The notes below the pieces were generated by a model. The model did not search any database, was not told the origin of the DNA, and saw only the letters and a program-made list of their open reading frames with translations. Positions 11,324 to 22,618 of a stretch of DNA of 64,000 bases are shown piece after piece. This DNA is from Isoetes taiwanensis. Taxonomy: Eukaryota > Streptophyta > Lycopodiopsida > Isoetales > Isoetaceae. The translations under genes were made by a program, and so were the position numbers. Each line of letters opens with the position of its first letter. Positions within the stretch are counted from its first letter, which is position 1. The stretch is taken from NCBI GenBank assembly GCA_021234155.1, contig JAJEKV010000047.1, forward strand, positions 4,227,323 through 4,291,322. The letters run 5' to 3'.

Positions 11324-11878
11324 TTGATGCTCGAAGCTCCGGCTTGAACGGCAGTTTCTTGAGCTTCTAGGTTTTCAGAAGTGCAGAGGGCACACAGAAC
11401 TCCAGCAGCATACTCTGTTCCGCGATCAGAAACGCTTAAAATCATGCTTACCAATGTCGGAATTGCTAACGCATTGTTGATCATCTTATTTTTTTCCTTC
11501 TGATGTAGTGCACAGAAGCTCCATACTTGCCAGAGCCCTTTCTGCACAAACCCCTTTCAAATCCGACAGTATTTCGAGTAGAGCTTCCACAGCTTCGGCC
11601 TTCACAGCTACGGCTCTGTTTTCTTTTGAAAGGCACAAACCTAACAGAGCTTTTATGCCTAGCTTTACAAGCCTTGGCGTGTCCGATTGATGGATTAGCT
11701 TTACTACTCCTTCTAATAGAGCAATCTTGGCTCCTAATTTGATGTTTAACCCTTCAACTGCATAGATTTTGACAAGCAGAACTCCGGCATCTACTTTACC
11801 TTTCAGAGTTTCGCCTTTGAGAAATCTTTCCACTACAGGAAGCATCTCCAGCTGCACGGCTATGGCCATAACTTCCAA
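11266..11878 (-). pseudogene. ARM-repeat fragment of a plant U-box-type protein
   Basis: Two overlapping minus frames (11878-11486 and 11547-11266) make one alpha-helical ARM-repeat region, with a frameshift near 11500. Readable segments are VDAGVLLVKIYAVEGLN, VKLGIKALLGLCLSKENR, AVEALLEILSDLKGVCAERAL, then LAIPTLVSMILSVSDRGTEY and AAGVLCALCTSE. This is the pattern of the C-terminal ARM half of plant U-box E3 ligases (PUB family), where the repeats bind substrates. No U-box domain is found upstream; instead 11879-12194 gives an unrelated-looking hydrophobic ORF. The missing domain, the frameshift and the duplication at the 3' end mark it as a pseudogene. An ARM protein other than a PUB is possible. 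Confidence 0.7.
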
Positions 11879-12250
11879 GAAGCTCGGCCATGGCTTTCCG
11901 AGGAGCCAGAATCAACACACAAATCATAGAGACCATGAAGAAAAGCAGGAACATGATGGCGGAAGGGAGCCAGCCGAGCATGAAGACGAAGGAGCTGACA
12001 TCGGCCGAGTAGAAGGACTGAAGATCCCGACCGCGAGGCCGATGGTGCTGTCCAGAAGGTTGAGGATGTTTAAGGTCAGGAATAGCCATGTCATCAGCAT
12101 TAACAGCCTCCCAACAAACAGTCACGGCTCGCCCCATCTTACATATCGCATAATTCGCCATAGGGGAGGGTCCCCAACATTGACGCACGACCAAATTTTA
12201 ACGCATTTTTTTCGCCAGTTTTAACGCGAAACAGGGCCCATTTTTGACGA

Positions 12251-12850
12251 CTAACTGTGCCGACATTTAACGCAGACGTGGTTTGTGTGTGACGCAGCTC
12301 CAGCGAGAAGCGTTGTCGGAACATAGAGATTTGAGAGGAGTGGGCATCGGAATGGCGGTTCCACATGTTGCCAGAGGTAAGATGACTGTTTCTTGTATGC
12401 TAGATCTGTAGACTTACTTTCTCGATGCAATTTCATGTAATCTGTATGCTTGCCAAATGGCTTAGAAGGTTGAATTGGAGTTCTTAAAGATCCAGACAAT
12501 CCATTTCCCGCATTATTTCTCAGATATTCCTTAACACCTTCAAGCTTTTGAATGCTCAATCAAGCATATTTCTGGAGATCTTGAAGCTGAATATAGTGCC
12601 ATTTATCTTTGGGCGGCATAATTGGTGTCGAAGCGAACATACCTCCGATATACCTCCGGGGTTTAATGCAACAAGAACATTTTTCACAATCGAGCATCGA
12701 AGAACAAAAATACGATGACGTGAGGGCTAATGCGACGTTGAGAATATTATTGGCATCACTCCTGAGATGTTTATCTATCGGTATCCCATGAGGATACAAA
12801 GTAAGAAGCTTATCAAGTCCACTGAGAACTAGTTCAGTATGACCTTGCAT
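12251..12850 (-). pseudogene. unidentified ORF with one in-frame TGA
   Basis: A single minus frame is open from 12850 to 12251 apart from TGA at 12560-12562. The first part contains VLSGLDKLLTLYPHGIPID, a cysteine cluster CEKCSCC followed by IKPRRYIGG, and PPKDKWHYIQLQDLQKYA. After the stop it continues SIQKLEGVKEYLRNN. Composition is protein-like and not low-complexity, so a real gene or exon probably once lay here, but I do not recognise the family. It lies 240 bp downstream of the SecY relic on the same strand; no SecY homology is visible in it. Confidence 0.45.
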
Positions 12851-13091
12851 TAAAAAAAAGCATTCCCACCATGGAGTAGCTAATTATGAAAATGGGAGAG
12901 TTGCAAGTAATGTCTATCTATACTACTTGTACAATGGCAATGTGACAATTAAAAGCATTCTTCATGACTAAGAAGAGAAACTAGCCCGACTCAATGCCGA
13001 TGCATCCTATAGCATGTCCATGACACTCTATGTGCACTGCTCAAGATCATTTTCCATAATTTCAAATTTGTTTCTATTCCACTAAATTATG

Positions 13092-13535
13092 AGTATACAT
13101 TACCTTAAAGGGAAGATATCTTCGATCTTTGAAGACCTTGATGCATAATTGATGGGAATTTTCCTTTCGATTCCTCGCTTGGGTAAGATGGTAACATACA
13201 TATGAAACTGAAAAACAAAAATCGAAAAGGACAAACTAGCTGCAAGCTTATTCACCTGTATGTATATGATTCCCAGAACAAGCAAAAAAAATGAAAGCAA
13301 AATTGCAGCCAGTCCCGCATAGTTGTCATTAGATATCGCCTGCTGTATTGTCCTCCCAAGGGATGCCGGTATTAAGAGTAAAGTTCCATTCCCAAGTTTG
13401 ATATCTGAAATTTTTTTCACCGATGTATGTTGTTGCAACTGCACCTAAGGTGAGAGCAGAAACTGAGGCTATCACCCAACCAATGCTGAAGTCGTCTACG
13501 TATGGTTTGATATATGAGACCTGTCCAATTGCCTT
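13092..13535 (-). pseudogene. SecY/SCY-type preprotein translocase fragment
   Basis: The minus strand shows consecutive pieces of a plastid-type SecY: VSYIKPYVDDFSIGWVIAS, LGAVATTYIGE, ISDIKLGNGTLLLI, PASLGRTIQQA, AILLSFFLLVLGIIYIQ, ERKIPINYASR, and GLQRS then YLPFK in shifted frames. SecY is the membrane channel subunit of the Sec translocase; plants have nuclear-encoded SCY1 and SCY2 in plastid membranes. Defects: an extra base in a seven-base homopolymer at 13412-13418, loss of about eight residues before PASLG, and small deletions between YASR and YLPFK. A 78-nt GT-AG intron fits at 13178-13255, so this is not a processed copy. Only the middle of the protein is present. Acidic and basic residues are kept in the readable parts, so decay looks moderate. 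Confidence 0.8.
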
Positions 13536-13841
13536 TTATTTCGATTATTTCGATTTGTAAAAGCATTTATTAGTAATTATGACCCTTTTCTTGTCTTGAC
13601 AACCTTCTGTGATTGGAACGAAGTTGATAGAACTAAATTAACAAACATGTATGTTTCTAAACCCCTTTCTCTAGTGCAGCTCTATGTCCGAACCATGAGT
13701 TTATTTTCAGCCTGATGAAGGCACTTTTCCTATTGAGGCATATACTCGTTATGGAATTGGAAGACAAGTGGTGTAGCAACAACTTCTGTATATACTTCCC
13801 TTTTAGATGATCTGTACAAAATTAGAAGAATCGATCAGGCC

Positions 13842-13987
13842 AATCATTTACTGTAAACTATGATTGCGAATGGCCCTCCTCCAGATATAGTGATCTATAA
13901 TTCTATTTTGAATGAATCATTTACTGTAAACTATGATTGCGAATGGCCCTCCTCCAGATATAGTGATCTATAATTCTATTTTGAATG
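13842..13987. repeat. 73-bp exact tandem duplication
   Basis: 13842-13914 and 13915-13987 are the same sequence (starting aatcatttactgtaaacta). It duplicates the start of the PPR scrap that follows. Confidence 0.9.
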
Positions 13988-14092
13988 ATGGGCGGGTAAG
14001 TCAAGCACTCCTGGTTTGGGAAGAAATGAAGCAAAAGGGGGTTATTCCTAAGGGTTTTGTTTTTCCTGGGGCTTTAACACCAGAACGGAAAT
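13934..14092 (+). pseudogene. PPR repeat scrap
   Basis: The frame reads PDIVIYNSILNDGRVSQALL then VWEEMKQKGVIPKGFVFPGA and stops at 14090-14092. The order DxVxYNSIL, AL.VWEEM.QKGV.P is one pentatricopeptide repeat plus the start of the next. No further repeats follow in frame; 14100-14560 keeps scattered related-looking words in several frames. It is a relic of a PPR gene like the one at 19830-22457. Confidence 0.55.
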
Positions 14093-14099
14093 AACAATC

Positions 14100-17000
14100 C
14101 ATGGGATAGAGCTTCATAAACGATGTTATTCCCTCTTGCTAGGTGTAGCCATTCAAGATTCAATTGAGAATGTCATGTTTTCTCTGTACCAGAAGATGCC
14201 CAAAAATCAAATGCATTATCTAGGTGAATTACAAGTCTCAGCTGAACCCACAGATGTTGCAGGTCAGATGTCTTGTCAATGGCAGATTATCTAGATCATC
14301 ATGCTTCATGGAACCTACGCAGATCAATGCTTGCCATACATCAGGTAAGGGGAATAGGCTTCTATAAACTTCTGTTGATCCTTGTAGCTCCCATTTGTCA
14401 GCAGCGGTGAGTAAAACGATTGGGATTCTTAATGAAGTCGGAGGTGTCGATGATCTTCAAGAGGCACTCAAGCATTGACATCAGCCATTGCAACAAGAAT
14501 TTGCTCTTTATGTTTTGAAGCAAGTTAAATGTCACTCAGTAGCCATGAACTTTTTTGACTAGGCTGGACATCAAACAGGTTTTATAGTATGCATGTTGAT
14601 TTCCTAACATGTGACACATAGTAAATTGAGCAGAGCAAGTAAGTGATATCAGCCATTTTTTGCTGATATTTTTACATGCAAGTGCTTTCTCTAATCTTCT
14701 AAGCAAGAGCGAGAATTTATTGGTCTTTGGGCACTTTTCTAGAATGCAATGCCATGATTCTGCCCTGATGCGTCAATTTTACAGTGCATGTACAACCAAG
14801 AAATGTTCTATATCTATTAAGGATGCAGAAGGCGGGTGCCCATATGATTGAAATCAAATTCCAAACTCTCAATGGGTCTGAAGGCAAGGAAGGCAGCTGA
14901 AATTTCAAGGCAAGGAAGGGAGCTGAAATTTCAAACCCCAAAACCTTGTAGCTTTCAGGTAATGACTCATTTACTAGAAATTCAGATAAAAAGGATATAA
15001 GCACAACGTACATTGGTACCACCAACAAGGAGGTTGAAAAATCAAACCTCAAGGTCAGTCTTCCCTTTGTACAGTTGTATTACCTTGTTTGTGAAAATTC
15101 CAGCAGCAAAACGTATCAAGTATGGATATGAGAGAGCCTACATTGTGCAGGCATCCATAAAGTATTGCTACCATAAAGAGAGAAAATTCAGTCTTATTTC
15201 AACAGTAGCCTAAGTACAACCGCCCATATCCTGAATATGTGGTGTACTCAAACATGGCAACAGATACGAAATAGTGTAGTGTGAACTCATACTGAGATAA
15301 CAGCCAAACCCATTTCAGATTGAGACAATGGTTTTCAAAATTGTTTTTCGCTTTTTAATTTTTGATACATTATATAGTTCCATTAGACACATATAATAGT
15401 CTAGATGGTTTAAGGTTACGCATGCCTCTATTTCTCTGTTTGTGATGATTTTGTTACAGAGTAGATAAACCATATAGCTGACATGTCTGACAAAACAGTA
15501 GATGATATGTCTGACAAAACAGTAGACAGGAATTACTCATATAGCAGTTCTTCATGTGCAGATTCTGGCTGGATCAGGAGCTCAGTGTAGGGAGAGGTCT
15601 CGCTTCACGGAGGATCAATTGTGAGAATAATTTTTTGCATTTTTTCATTTTGCAAGTTGCATTTTAAAGCTTGGTGCAGATATATTAGTATTTGTTGTAG
15701 AACCCATCTTATTTTACTCTTGTGATATCTTATTTGGCTTGTATAATATCTAATTTTGCATTTATAAGTTACATGTCTTGTGTCGTTTGGTTGCTTTCCT
15801 TTTTCACAGAGTTTCATGTTGAACTAAGTTTCAGATACAAGAAACCTAGGCAATTCCTTGTATTCCTCCTATGAAACAGATCTAATGCACATCAATATAC
15901 TTGCTTTAATGCAGGGAAGGAACGTGACGTAGGCACATGCAAGTTTCCAGAATCTAAGTGAAGTAGTCAGGATTGTTATTGATCGTTACATGTCGGATCG
16001 CACAAGTGGAACTGTGACATTTAAGTGTTTGGCCAACATTTTGATGGAGTTTATTTGTGTTGGTCAACTATTAACAAGGGATACTGACCCTAGTCCATTC
16101 TCACAGACAGGAATGGATTATCTAAACATTTGGAAATACATAATCTAGAAATATGAATAGACAGAGTTTGGAAATATCTTAAATAATATCCACAATTTCA
16201 AGGGTAGTTTCTGTTTCTATCCCACAGCAGTTTCTGTTTCAAGGGCAGTTTCTGTTTCTATCCCACATCAGTTTCTGTTTCTTATCTATATGGATAAGAT
16301 GGCGTACAAGCATGAAAGCAAACTTGGAGAGAAGTGAATCTAATCTAGGTAAAAGAATATTACTTGTAAAACCCAATTTGTCCCTTGCATATCAAAATTT
16401 TATAGTGCAAACACTCTTGTTGTTCGTGGATTCATTGCTTGACATTTTTTCAATCTTTGGTGTGGCTATTGATATAATGTATATGCCGGTAGATATTCAT
16501 TTCGCATACTGCCGATAGATATTCATTTCGTACATGCTGCATAATGCTCTAAATAGGAAGATCAAAGTGATGAAAAGCTAGAGATCAAATCAAAGGACAA
16601 CCAAGATAATTGACTATGCACAAATCAATAAGTTTGGCATGGATAATTGGCAAATGTGGAGTGCTATTAATAAGAGGCTAGAAATATGCGGTACCATCAA
16701 TGGTAGGCTAGTGCGGCATTAATAGAACTCGGGGTCAACAAATAGTTCTTATAACCTCCATTCAAGGTACACAAGTGCACCAATGATGGAACATTATGTC
16801 AACAATTGGGTGCAAAGACCCCCTTTCATTCAAAACGGAATTGCTAAAGCTAGGCCCATCAGATGGGGTAGGAGAGGATATCATTAGAAAGCCTAGAATC
16901 TAAGGTTTCTAATGATATACAATATGGCTATAGTTAGGATGTATTTCAATGTTTTTATAATGGTTTAACCTTAAGTGGGCCAAATATGGCGCTCCTCCCC

Positions 17001-17218
17001 TAGTGGTAAGGCTTTGCATAGTGGTGAGGTTTTACATTCTCGCCTAGTGAGGCGAGAAAAATATCATTATCTAGACTACCATGTCATTAATCATTACATT
17101 TATTTAATTTAGTCATTTAACTTCGCCATTAAATTAATTTAAATTATTATTTAATTAAATATCTAATTAATTTAATTAATTATTGATTATATATTAATAA
17201 TTAATAGTTTTCGAGAAG
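14100..17218. other. gene-poor stretch with small tandem repeats
   Basis: No supported gene. Short direct duplications: 14882-14935 (aaggcaaggaagg plus agctgaaatttca twice), 15482-15530 (atgtctgacaaaacagtaga twice), 16201-16282 (41-bp unit agtttctgtttctatcccaca twice), 16485-16535 (gatagatattcatttcg-like twice). 17090-17210 is very AT-rich. ORFs here are short and do not resemble proteins I know. Confidence 0.45.
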
Positions 17219-17478
17219 GGGACCCTTGCCCCCCTTTGCCCCTCCCGCTCCTCTTTTGCCCCTACTCTCCTCTCCCCTCCCTCACCATCCCTCCTTCCAA
17301 CTTATCCCCTCCCCCTCTCTTTGCTCTCCCTCCCCCGCCCCTTCCCTCCCCTTCTTCCAACTATCCCTCCCCTTTGCCCTTTTGCTCTCTTCTCCCTCCC
17401 CTCCCCCCTGCCCCTTCTTCCAACTTATCCCCTTCCCCTCTTCAACCTGTGGCCCCTCCCTCCTTCTCCTCCTACCTG
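17219..17478 (+). repeat. C/T-rich low-complexity tract
   Basis: About 250 bases of nearly pure pyrimidines on the plus strand (ccctcccc, cttccaactt variants). The Pro/Ser/Leu ORFs across it are composition artefacts. Confidence 0.85.
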
Positions 17479-17978
17479 TGTGCTTTAATTAAATGTGAAT
17501 TATTGTCTTGCTTTTGGCAAATCTGCAGTCAAACCTCAGTTACCTTCAACTTTCTTCTATCCCCTCAAGCCATTTTTGTATGCATCTCCATTTCACAAAG
17601 GTCTATTGAATGCTTGGCAAACTGTGAAGCCTTTGGTACCCGCAACATTGCGTGCAAACTTCTTCTCCTTTCCTATGGCTTCCTCTTGAGTGTCTCCCAC
17701 TTGTGGCTTCCTTGCACCTGAGAACACGGGGAAGGTAGCAGGATGCTAGTGTTTCCACGCTCCAGACATGGTATTGCAATGGACAACTTCTTACTTGGCC
17801 AGCATTTCGTGAAAAATATCATCTGTTTGTGTAGGACTTTCGGGTGTAGGAGATCGTTGCTGACAACATCCCTCTTATGTCTAACCATGGGTAGAACGGG
17901 CTTAGAAAACTAATGGAGACATTACGCTGGACAAGGATTTAGTTCGGCATTGCTACAGATCTTGACGCCTGCTCCCCC

Positions 17979-18344
17979 TTGCCTCCATCTTCACATTGGG
18001 CATTGATAGTGCAAGAGGAGCATCTCCATCGCATGTGGAACTGCATCTGGAATAAAAATATCATCCCCAAACACTCGATGCTTCTTTCGCAGATTGTTCA
18101 TCGTTCAATCAGAGTAAATATGAAGATCCACTTGTTCAAACCACGAGTAAGTCCACTTTGTCCCGTATCCAAGCTATTGCCTAAGATTATAGAACATTGC
18201 TTCTTCTTGTGTGATAAAGTTCATACCACATGGGCGTGGATTCAAGCTCGTTTTCAGTCAAATCTCAACAGTCAACAAATTCTCCTCGGTTCACTCCCTG
18301 GACATTGGCCGACCTTTAGGAAACTAGCGTTCCACATTACATGA
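17979..18344 (+). pseudogene. LINE relic: zinc-binding C-terminus of reverse transcriptase ORF
   Basis: This 121-residue stretch aligns with the C-terminal zf-RVT part of the LINE at 53050-55755. Compare MLLSQIVHRSIRVNMKIHLF here with LLWQILHRSLRVNVRVHRF there, followed in both by FKP, a CP..x.LLP/GRR segment, IEHCFFLC versus IEHYFVLC, and a W(A/S)W motif. One of the paired cysteines is lost. No RT domain or poly(A) tail was found nearby, so it is an old fragment. The next 180 bases hold an open frame (18341-18529, PPSVYKNIVPAPDQVLREIK) that I cannot identify. Confidence 0.7.
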
Positions 18345-19829
18345 GCGTTGGCGTGTTGGGTCAGCTGGAAAAGCCGGTGCCACCTTCTGTTTATAAAAAC
18401 ATTGTCCCTGCTCCAGATCAAGTACTTCGAGAGATTAAGGATAGGTTATATGATCAGCATATGGTATCCAGACTATCTGATGATGCTGATAAAGATGAAA
18501 TTTGGAGATCTTATCACTATCTCATCTAATATTTTGGTATTTCATATAAGTTATCGTCCTTCAAAAAGAGGGGCTTAGGGGAGGGAGGGTCTAATAGTGA
18601 ATCTTTCTTAGTAAATGATCTATTTCTACTACTAATTAATTCCGAATATATTGATGTTCTTTTTCATTTGTCTATATTTCATAATTACCACTTATGCATT
18701 TCTTCCATCTTTCGTTCAATTGGATGATGAGTCTCTCAATTAAAGTTATGCTAATTGGGCTCCAAATTGTGCCAAGATGTCTTAGGAATATGGCTTCGAG
18801 CAAAATTTAATCAGTACTCCTACTCATTTCACTAGTATTACCTTCTCTAATTTTTTAAAGTGTGATAGAAAAAACATTTTATTCTACGTGTGTGCAGTAC
18901 TACTCACTTCAATAAGATTACCTTCTTTAGTTTTTTAAAGTTTGATAGAGAAAACAATTTATTCGACGTGTGCATCGTGCAGACTACATTTTTATCTTCT
19001 TATATGAAGACATGTTATTCTTAAGCATAAGGCTACATTTTACTCTTCTTTTTATTAATACATTTTACACTTAAGAAATGGGCTAAGGCTTGCATAGAAA
19101 ACAAAGCTTTATCTTCCTTGAAAATGGAAAGAAATAGCCATGTCGGCCGTCTTACCTTCCATTTTCGTCTTGCATATTTTCTACCTTTTATGTTCATCTT
19201 GTATATCCTAGATGCAAGTTGGTTTACTTCTCATCATGATCAATCCTTGGAAATCATATGTGCCAAACCATACAAAGGTGGTGTTGGTGTGAGCCTTAAT
19301 TGGAATTCTTATTTTTTATAGGAGATCCTATGCTTGCATGGCCCCTCTCATTCTTATGTATGCTTCCTCATCGTGTATTGAAGCACCAGCATACGTCCTA
19401 TCAAAGTCTGGGAGTGTCATAGTTTATACAATCATCCATTTGATACCCTTTCTACATATTGACTCGTAGCTGAAGAATATAGGATAAAAGAAGGTGAGCC
19501 CAGCCCTCTGACCAGATGGAAGTAATTAAGTTCAATGCCCTCTATAGGTTGCTCGTGGACAACTCGTCTCCTGAGTTCTGATCGTGTAAACTCTGTGCTC
19601 TTCTTTTCTTCTTCTAAATCTTCGAATGGAACCCTTCATGTGAAGATTAACTAACTCCTTCATGATTCTCCACGTCCATTTTGACTGAGAATATGACTTA
19701 TACCATGCTTATTTATATCTGCATGGACCAGTTGACAACCAATGTGCCGTTTTTGGTTTAAGGGATTGCTATTTATTGGTCTAGCTTTATGTTTTCTCCA
19801 AGGACATCCCTTGCAGAACATTCAGAATC
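18345..19829. other. intergenic, 3' side of the PPR gene
   Basis: No supported gene. 18835-18965 contains two similar copies of a segment (accttct.ta.ttttttaaagt.tgatag.gaaaaca.ttattc.acgtgtg). 18341-18529 is an unidentified 62-residue ORF. 19480-19829 would contain the 3' untranslated region of the PPR gene on the minus strand. Confidence 0.4.
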
Positions 19830-22457
19830 TTAACTGATAATTGTACTAAAACATTGGCTCCCAAGGTCGACATTGCCATATACTCTGCAGGCATTAAGCA
19901 AAGACTTCCATCCAGAAACATATTTGAACTGTATGGAGTGAAGCATAGCTTCTGCTTCTTTGAAGTTTCCTGCACGACTTAGAAGGTCTATCATACAGCC
20001 ATAATAAATTATATCTGGTCTCAAGCCAAGGATTCCTGTCATATACCTAAAATACCATTGCCCTTCTTCAATTAACCCTACATGACTGCATCCAATAAGA
20101 ACACAAAGGAATGATACTTCATCTGGATTGATGCCATTCACTTCCATATTCTGAAAACACTGTACAGCTAATCCAGCGTGACCATGCTGGGCAAATGCTT
20201 CAATCATCACGGTCCAGGAAACAATGGTCCGCTTCGTTAATTTGTCAAAGACTTGCATTGCCTCTACCAAGTGACCACAATTGGCATACATATCAACAAT
20301 TGAATTTTCCATCACCACATCAACATCGGACTCGCCAACTCCATTGTGGATAAACTTTCCCAACTCAGCGGCCCCTATGCTGCCACAAACCTTCAAAATA
20401 GCCAGGAACGTCATTTTATTTGGTCTTATACCTGCTTCTTGCATCCTCTCAAACAAGTCAAGAGCCAAAAAGTCTTTACTGTATTCAGCACATCCTCCAA
20501 TAATTGCAGTCCAGGAAACCACAGTTGCTCTAATACCTCTTTGTTCCATGCAGAGAAGATAATGCATGGCCTGTGCAATATTGCCTTGCTGTGCATGTCC
20601 TGCAATCAATGCAGTCCAGGAAACCACGTCTTCATCCGGCAGTGATACAAAAACTTCATGAGCTTCTTCCATGCACATACATTTTATATACATATCCACA
20701 AGTGTGTTCCCCAAGACATGATCCGAATGAAGTTGGAATTTAATAATCCAACTGTGATGAAGCTTTCCACGCTTTGCGTCTTGCATACTACTACATGCAT
20801 GTAAGGTGCTCAGAAATGTGACTTTGTTTGGCATTATGCCTTCCAAAACCATTTCTTCAAAACAATCAAAAGCAAGTTTGGTTTCATGACTCTTAGCATA
20901 ACCTGAAATCACTATACTCCATGTCACAACATCCCAGTCTAAAACATTACATAGACTGCTGCGTGCTTCCTTCAGGCTCCCACACATAGCATACATATCA
21001 ATTATGGCATTCTGCAATGCCACATCAGAAAGTAGCCCTCTGCTAATAAGCAGGTCATGAATAAACCTACCATGCTCTAGTGCTTGTATGCTGCCACATG
21101 CTATCAGAATGCTTAGAAACACATTTGGATCTGCTTTCAAACGCTCCTCTTGCATCTCTTGAAAATAATTAATAGCAAGAGAGCCTTTACCATCATAAAC
21201 ACAAGCTGTTATCATTGCCTCCCATAATGCAACGTTCTCCCGCTGTTTGCTGAAAATTTTATGTGCCTCTTCTAGAGAGCCACATTTGCCATACATATGA
21301 ACAAGGTTATTTCCAATCATAATGTCAGAATAAACTCCACAATTCATAATATGCTCATGAATAATTCGTCCCTGCTCTATAGATCCATTTCTTGCACATG
21401 CTTTCAATATGCTGCAATAAATAACTGTATTTGGTCTCATGCCTTCTTGCTCCATCAGCTCAACATGTTTCAAGCCAAGAAGGACACCTTCCTCATGAGC
21501 ACACGCTGCAATCATTGAACCCCATGAGACAATGTCTCGCTGTTGCAGCTTGTCAAAGGCAAATTGTGCCTCTTCCAAGCTCGAACATTTGGCATAAACA
21601 TCAACAAGAGTACTTCCCACAGCAATATCCAAGTGCAGTTTATGAGCAATGATTAAATTGTGAATAAACCTTGCAAGGTTTATATCTACCAAGGCAATAC
21701 AGGCTTTTGAGACGTTTAAAAATGTGATTTTATCAGGCTTGATACCATCTTCTTGCATTTTGTAAAAACATTCAAATGCATAGGCACCTTTGCCATGCTT
21801 GGCATACCCAGAGATTAATATATTCCAGGTTACAATGTTTGGATTTGACAAAACTTCAAAAACTGCATATGCTTCCTCTAGGCTTCCACACTTGGCATAC
21901 ATATCAACAAGACAGCTCCCCACTACAATGTCATATTGCAACCCAATTTCGATAATCTCGCTGTGGATAACTCTTCCATGACTAATATTAAATGTGGCTG
22001 TGCAAGCTTTTATAACTGCAATATAGGCATGGTTATTGCCAGCAAGACCTGATAAGGGCATTCTGTGATTCAATTCTAGGGCGGTCTTGCCATGCCCAAG
22101 GTTGACATGAGCTGAAATAATGGAACCCCATGTATACAAAGTCGGCTGCAGAATTTTTTCAAATGCCTCATTCGCATTAACCAAACTTGCACAACAAGCA
22201 AACAAACGGATCAGATGATCACCTAAAACTGCCACAGAATCTAGGTTACTCTCAACCATGGAAAACTGCACCCTTTTTCCATATTCCAAATCCTTCCGCA
22301 CAGTACATTCCTGCAACATGCAATAAGCATTGTTTCTTGACAAGGAAATGCAGCGCTGTTCTCTAATTTCAAGTGCTTCCTTCACTCGGCCTTCCTCACA
22401 AAGTTTATATAAAATTTCGGGATTCCTAACGATTACGCATGGTGTCAAGCAACACAT
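19830..22457 (-). CDS. pentatricopeptide repeat protein, PLS-type, 875 aa
   Basis: One uninterrupted intronless frame encodes about 20 PPR motifs. The units repeat the plant PLS pattern: GxxxxLVDMYAKCGSLEEA, VF..L...D(I/V)VSW..(M/L)I(S/A)G(Y/C)A, a ten-residue linker, then F..MQEEGI.P..(I/V)TFLS(I/V)L.AC, then G(R)(F/I)IH. Repeats run from about residue 50 to 850. PPR tracts bind organellar RNA one base per repeat, usually for editing, splicing or stability; the protein probably acts in a plastid or mitochondrion, though I see no clear targeting peptide at MCCLTPCVIVRNP. It ends soon after the last repeats (ACRVYGNVDLGSQCFS) with no E2, E+ or DYW domain. It therefore may work with a separate DYW partner, or be 3' truncated; an out-of-frame continuation is visible at 19975-19787. 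The start is the first ATG; a LINE sits 146 bp upstream. Confidence 0.9.
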   Translation of the reverse strand: MCCLTPCVIVRNPEILYKLCEEGRVKEALEIREQRCISLSRNNAYCMLQECTVRKDLEYGKRVQFSMVESNLDSVAVLGDHLIRLFACCASLVNANEAFEKILQPTLYTWGSIISAHVNLGHGKTALELNHRMPLSGLAGNNHAYIAVIKACTATFNISHGRVIHSEIIEIGLQYDIVVGSCLVDMYAKCGSLEEAYAVFEVLSNPNIVTWNILISGYAKHGKGAYAFECFYKMQEDGIKPDKITFLNVSKACIALVDINLARFIHNLIIAHKLHLDIAVGSTLVDVYAKCSSLEEAQFAFDKLQQRDIVSWGSMIAACAHEEGVLLGLKHVELMEQEGMRPNTVIYCSILKACARNGSIEQGRIIHEHIMNCGVYSDIMIGNNLVHMYGKCGSLEEAHKIFSKQRENVALWEAMITACVYDGKGSLAINYFQEMQEERLKADPNVFLSILIACGSIQALEHGRFIHDLLISRGLLSDVALQNAIIDMYAMCGSLKEARSSLCNVLDWDVVTWSIVISGYAKSHETKLAFDCFEEMVLEGIMPNKVTFLSTLHACSSMQDAKRGKLHHSWIIKFQLHSDHVLGNTLVDMYIKCMCMEEAHEVFVSLPDEDVVSWTALIAGHAQQGNIAQAMHYLLCMEQRGIRATVVSWTAIIGGCAEYSKDFLALDLFERMQEAGIRPNKMTFLAILKVCGSIGAAELGKFIHNGVGESDVDVVMENSIVDMYANCGHLVEAMQVFDKLTKRTIVSWTVMIEAFAQHGHAGLAVQCFQNMEVNGINPDEVSFLCVLIGCSHVGLIEEGQWYFRYMTGILGLRPDIIYYGCMIDLLSRAGNFKEAEAMLHSIQFKYVSGWKSLLNACRVYGNVDLGSQCFSTIIS

Positions 22458-22589
22458 TTCAATTCAATTGGCAAGTAATTCGCCATACCTGTCAGTCATA
22501 TTAGTTTTGTCGTGACTATAATATCCACTTCCCAGAAGAGGAGCAGAATGGAAAACAGAGGATAATTCTATGAAGGAATTAATCTTCAC

Positions 22590-22602
22590 AAGAACACTAA
22601 TA
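22590..22602. repeat. left target-site duplication of the L1-like LINE
   Basis: aagaacactaata, exactly repeated at 29329-29341 after the poly(A) tract. The first two A residues of the right copy could belong to the tail. Confidence 0.9.
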
Positions 22603-22618
22603 GATCGACTTGAACTGA

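Noticed and set aside
11796-12194. 132-residue ORF with a hydrophobic stretch upstream of the ARM relic
   Set aside because: It shares no recognisable family, overlaps the ARM frame and may be non-coding; not enough to call a membrane protein.
14717-15052. 111-residue minus ORF with a hydrophobic start, near the SecY relic
   Set aside because: It begins at a TTG, does not match any SecY segment and has no other support.
17226-17721. Pro/Leu/Ser-rich ORFs
   Set aside because: Frames of a pyrimidine-rich low-complexity tract; all frames look alike.
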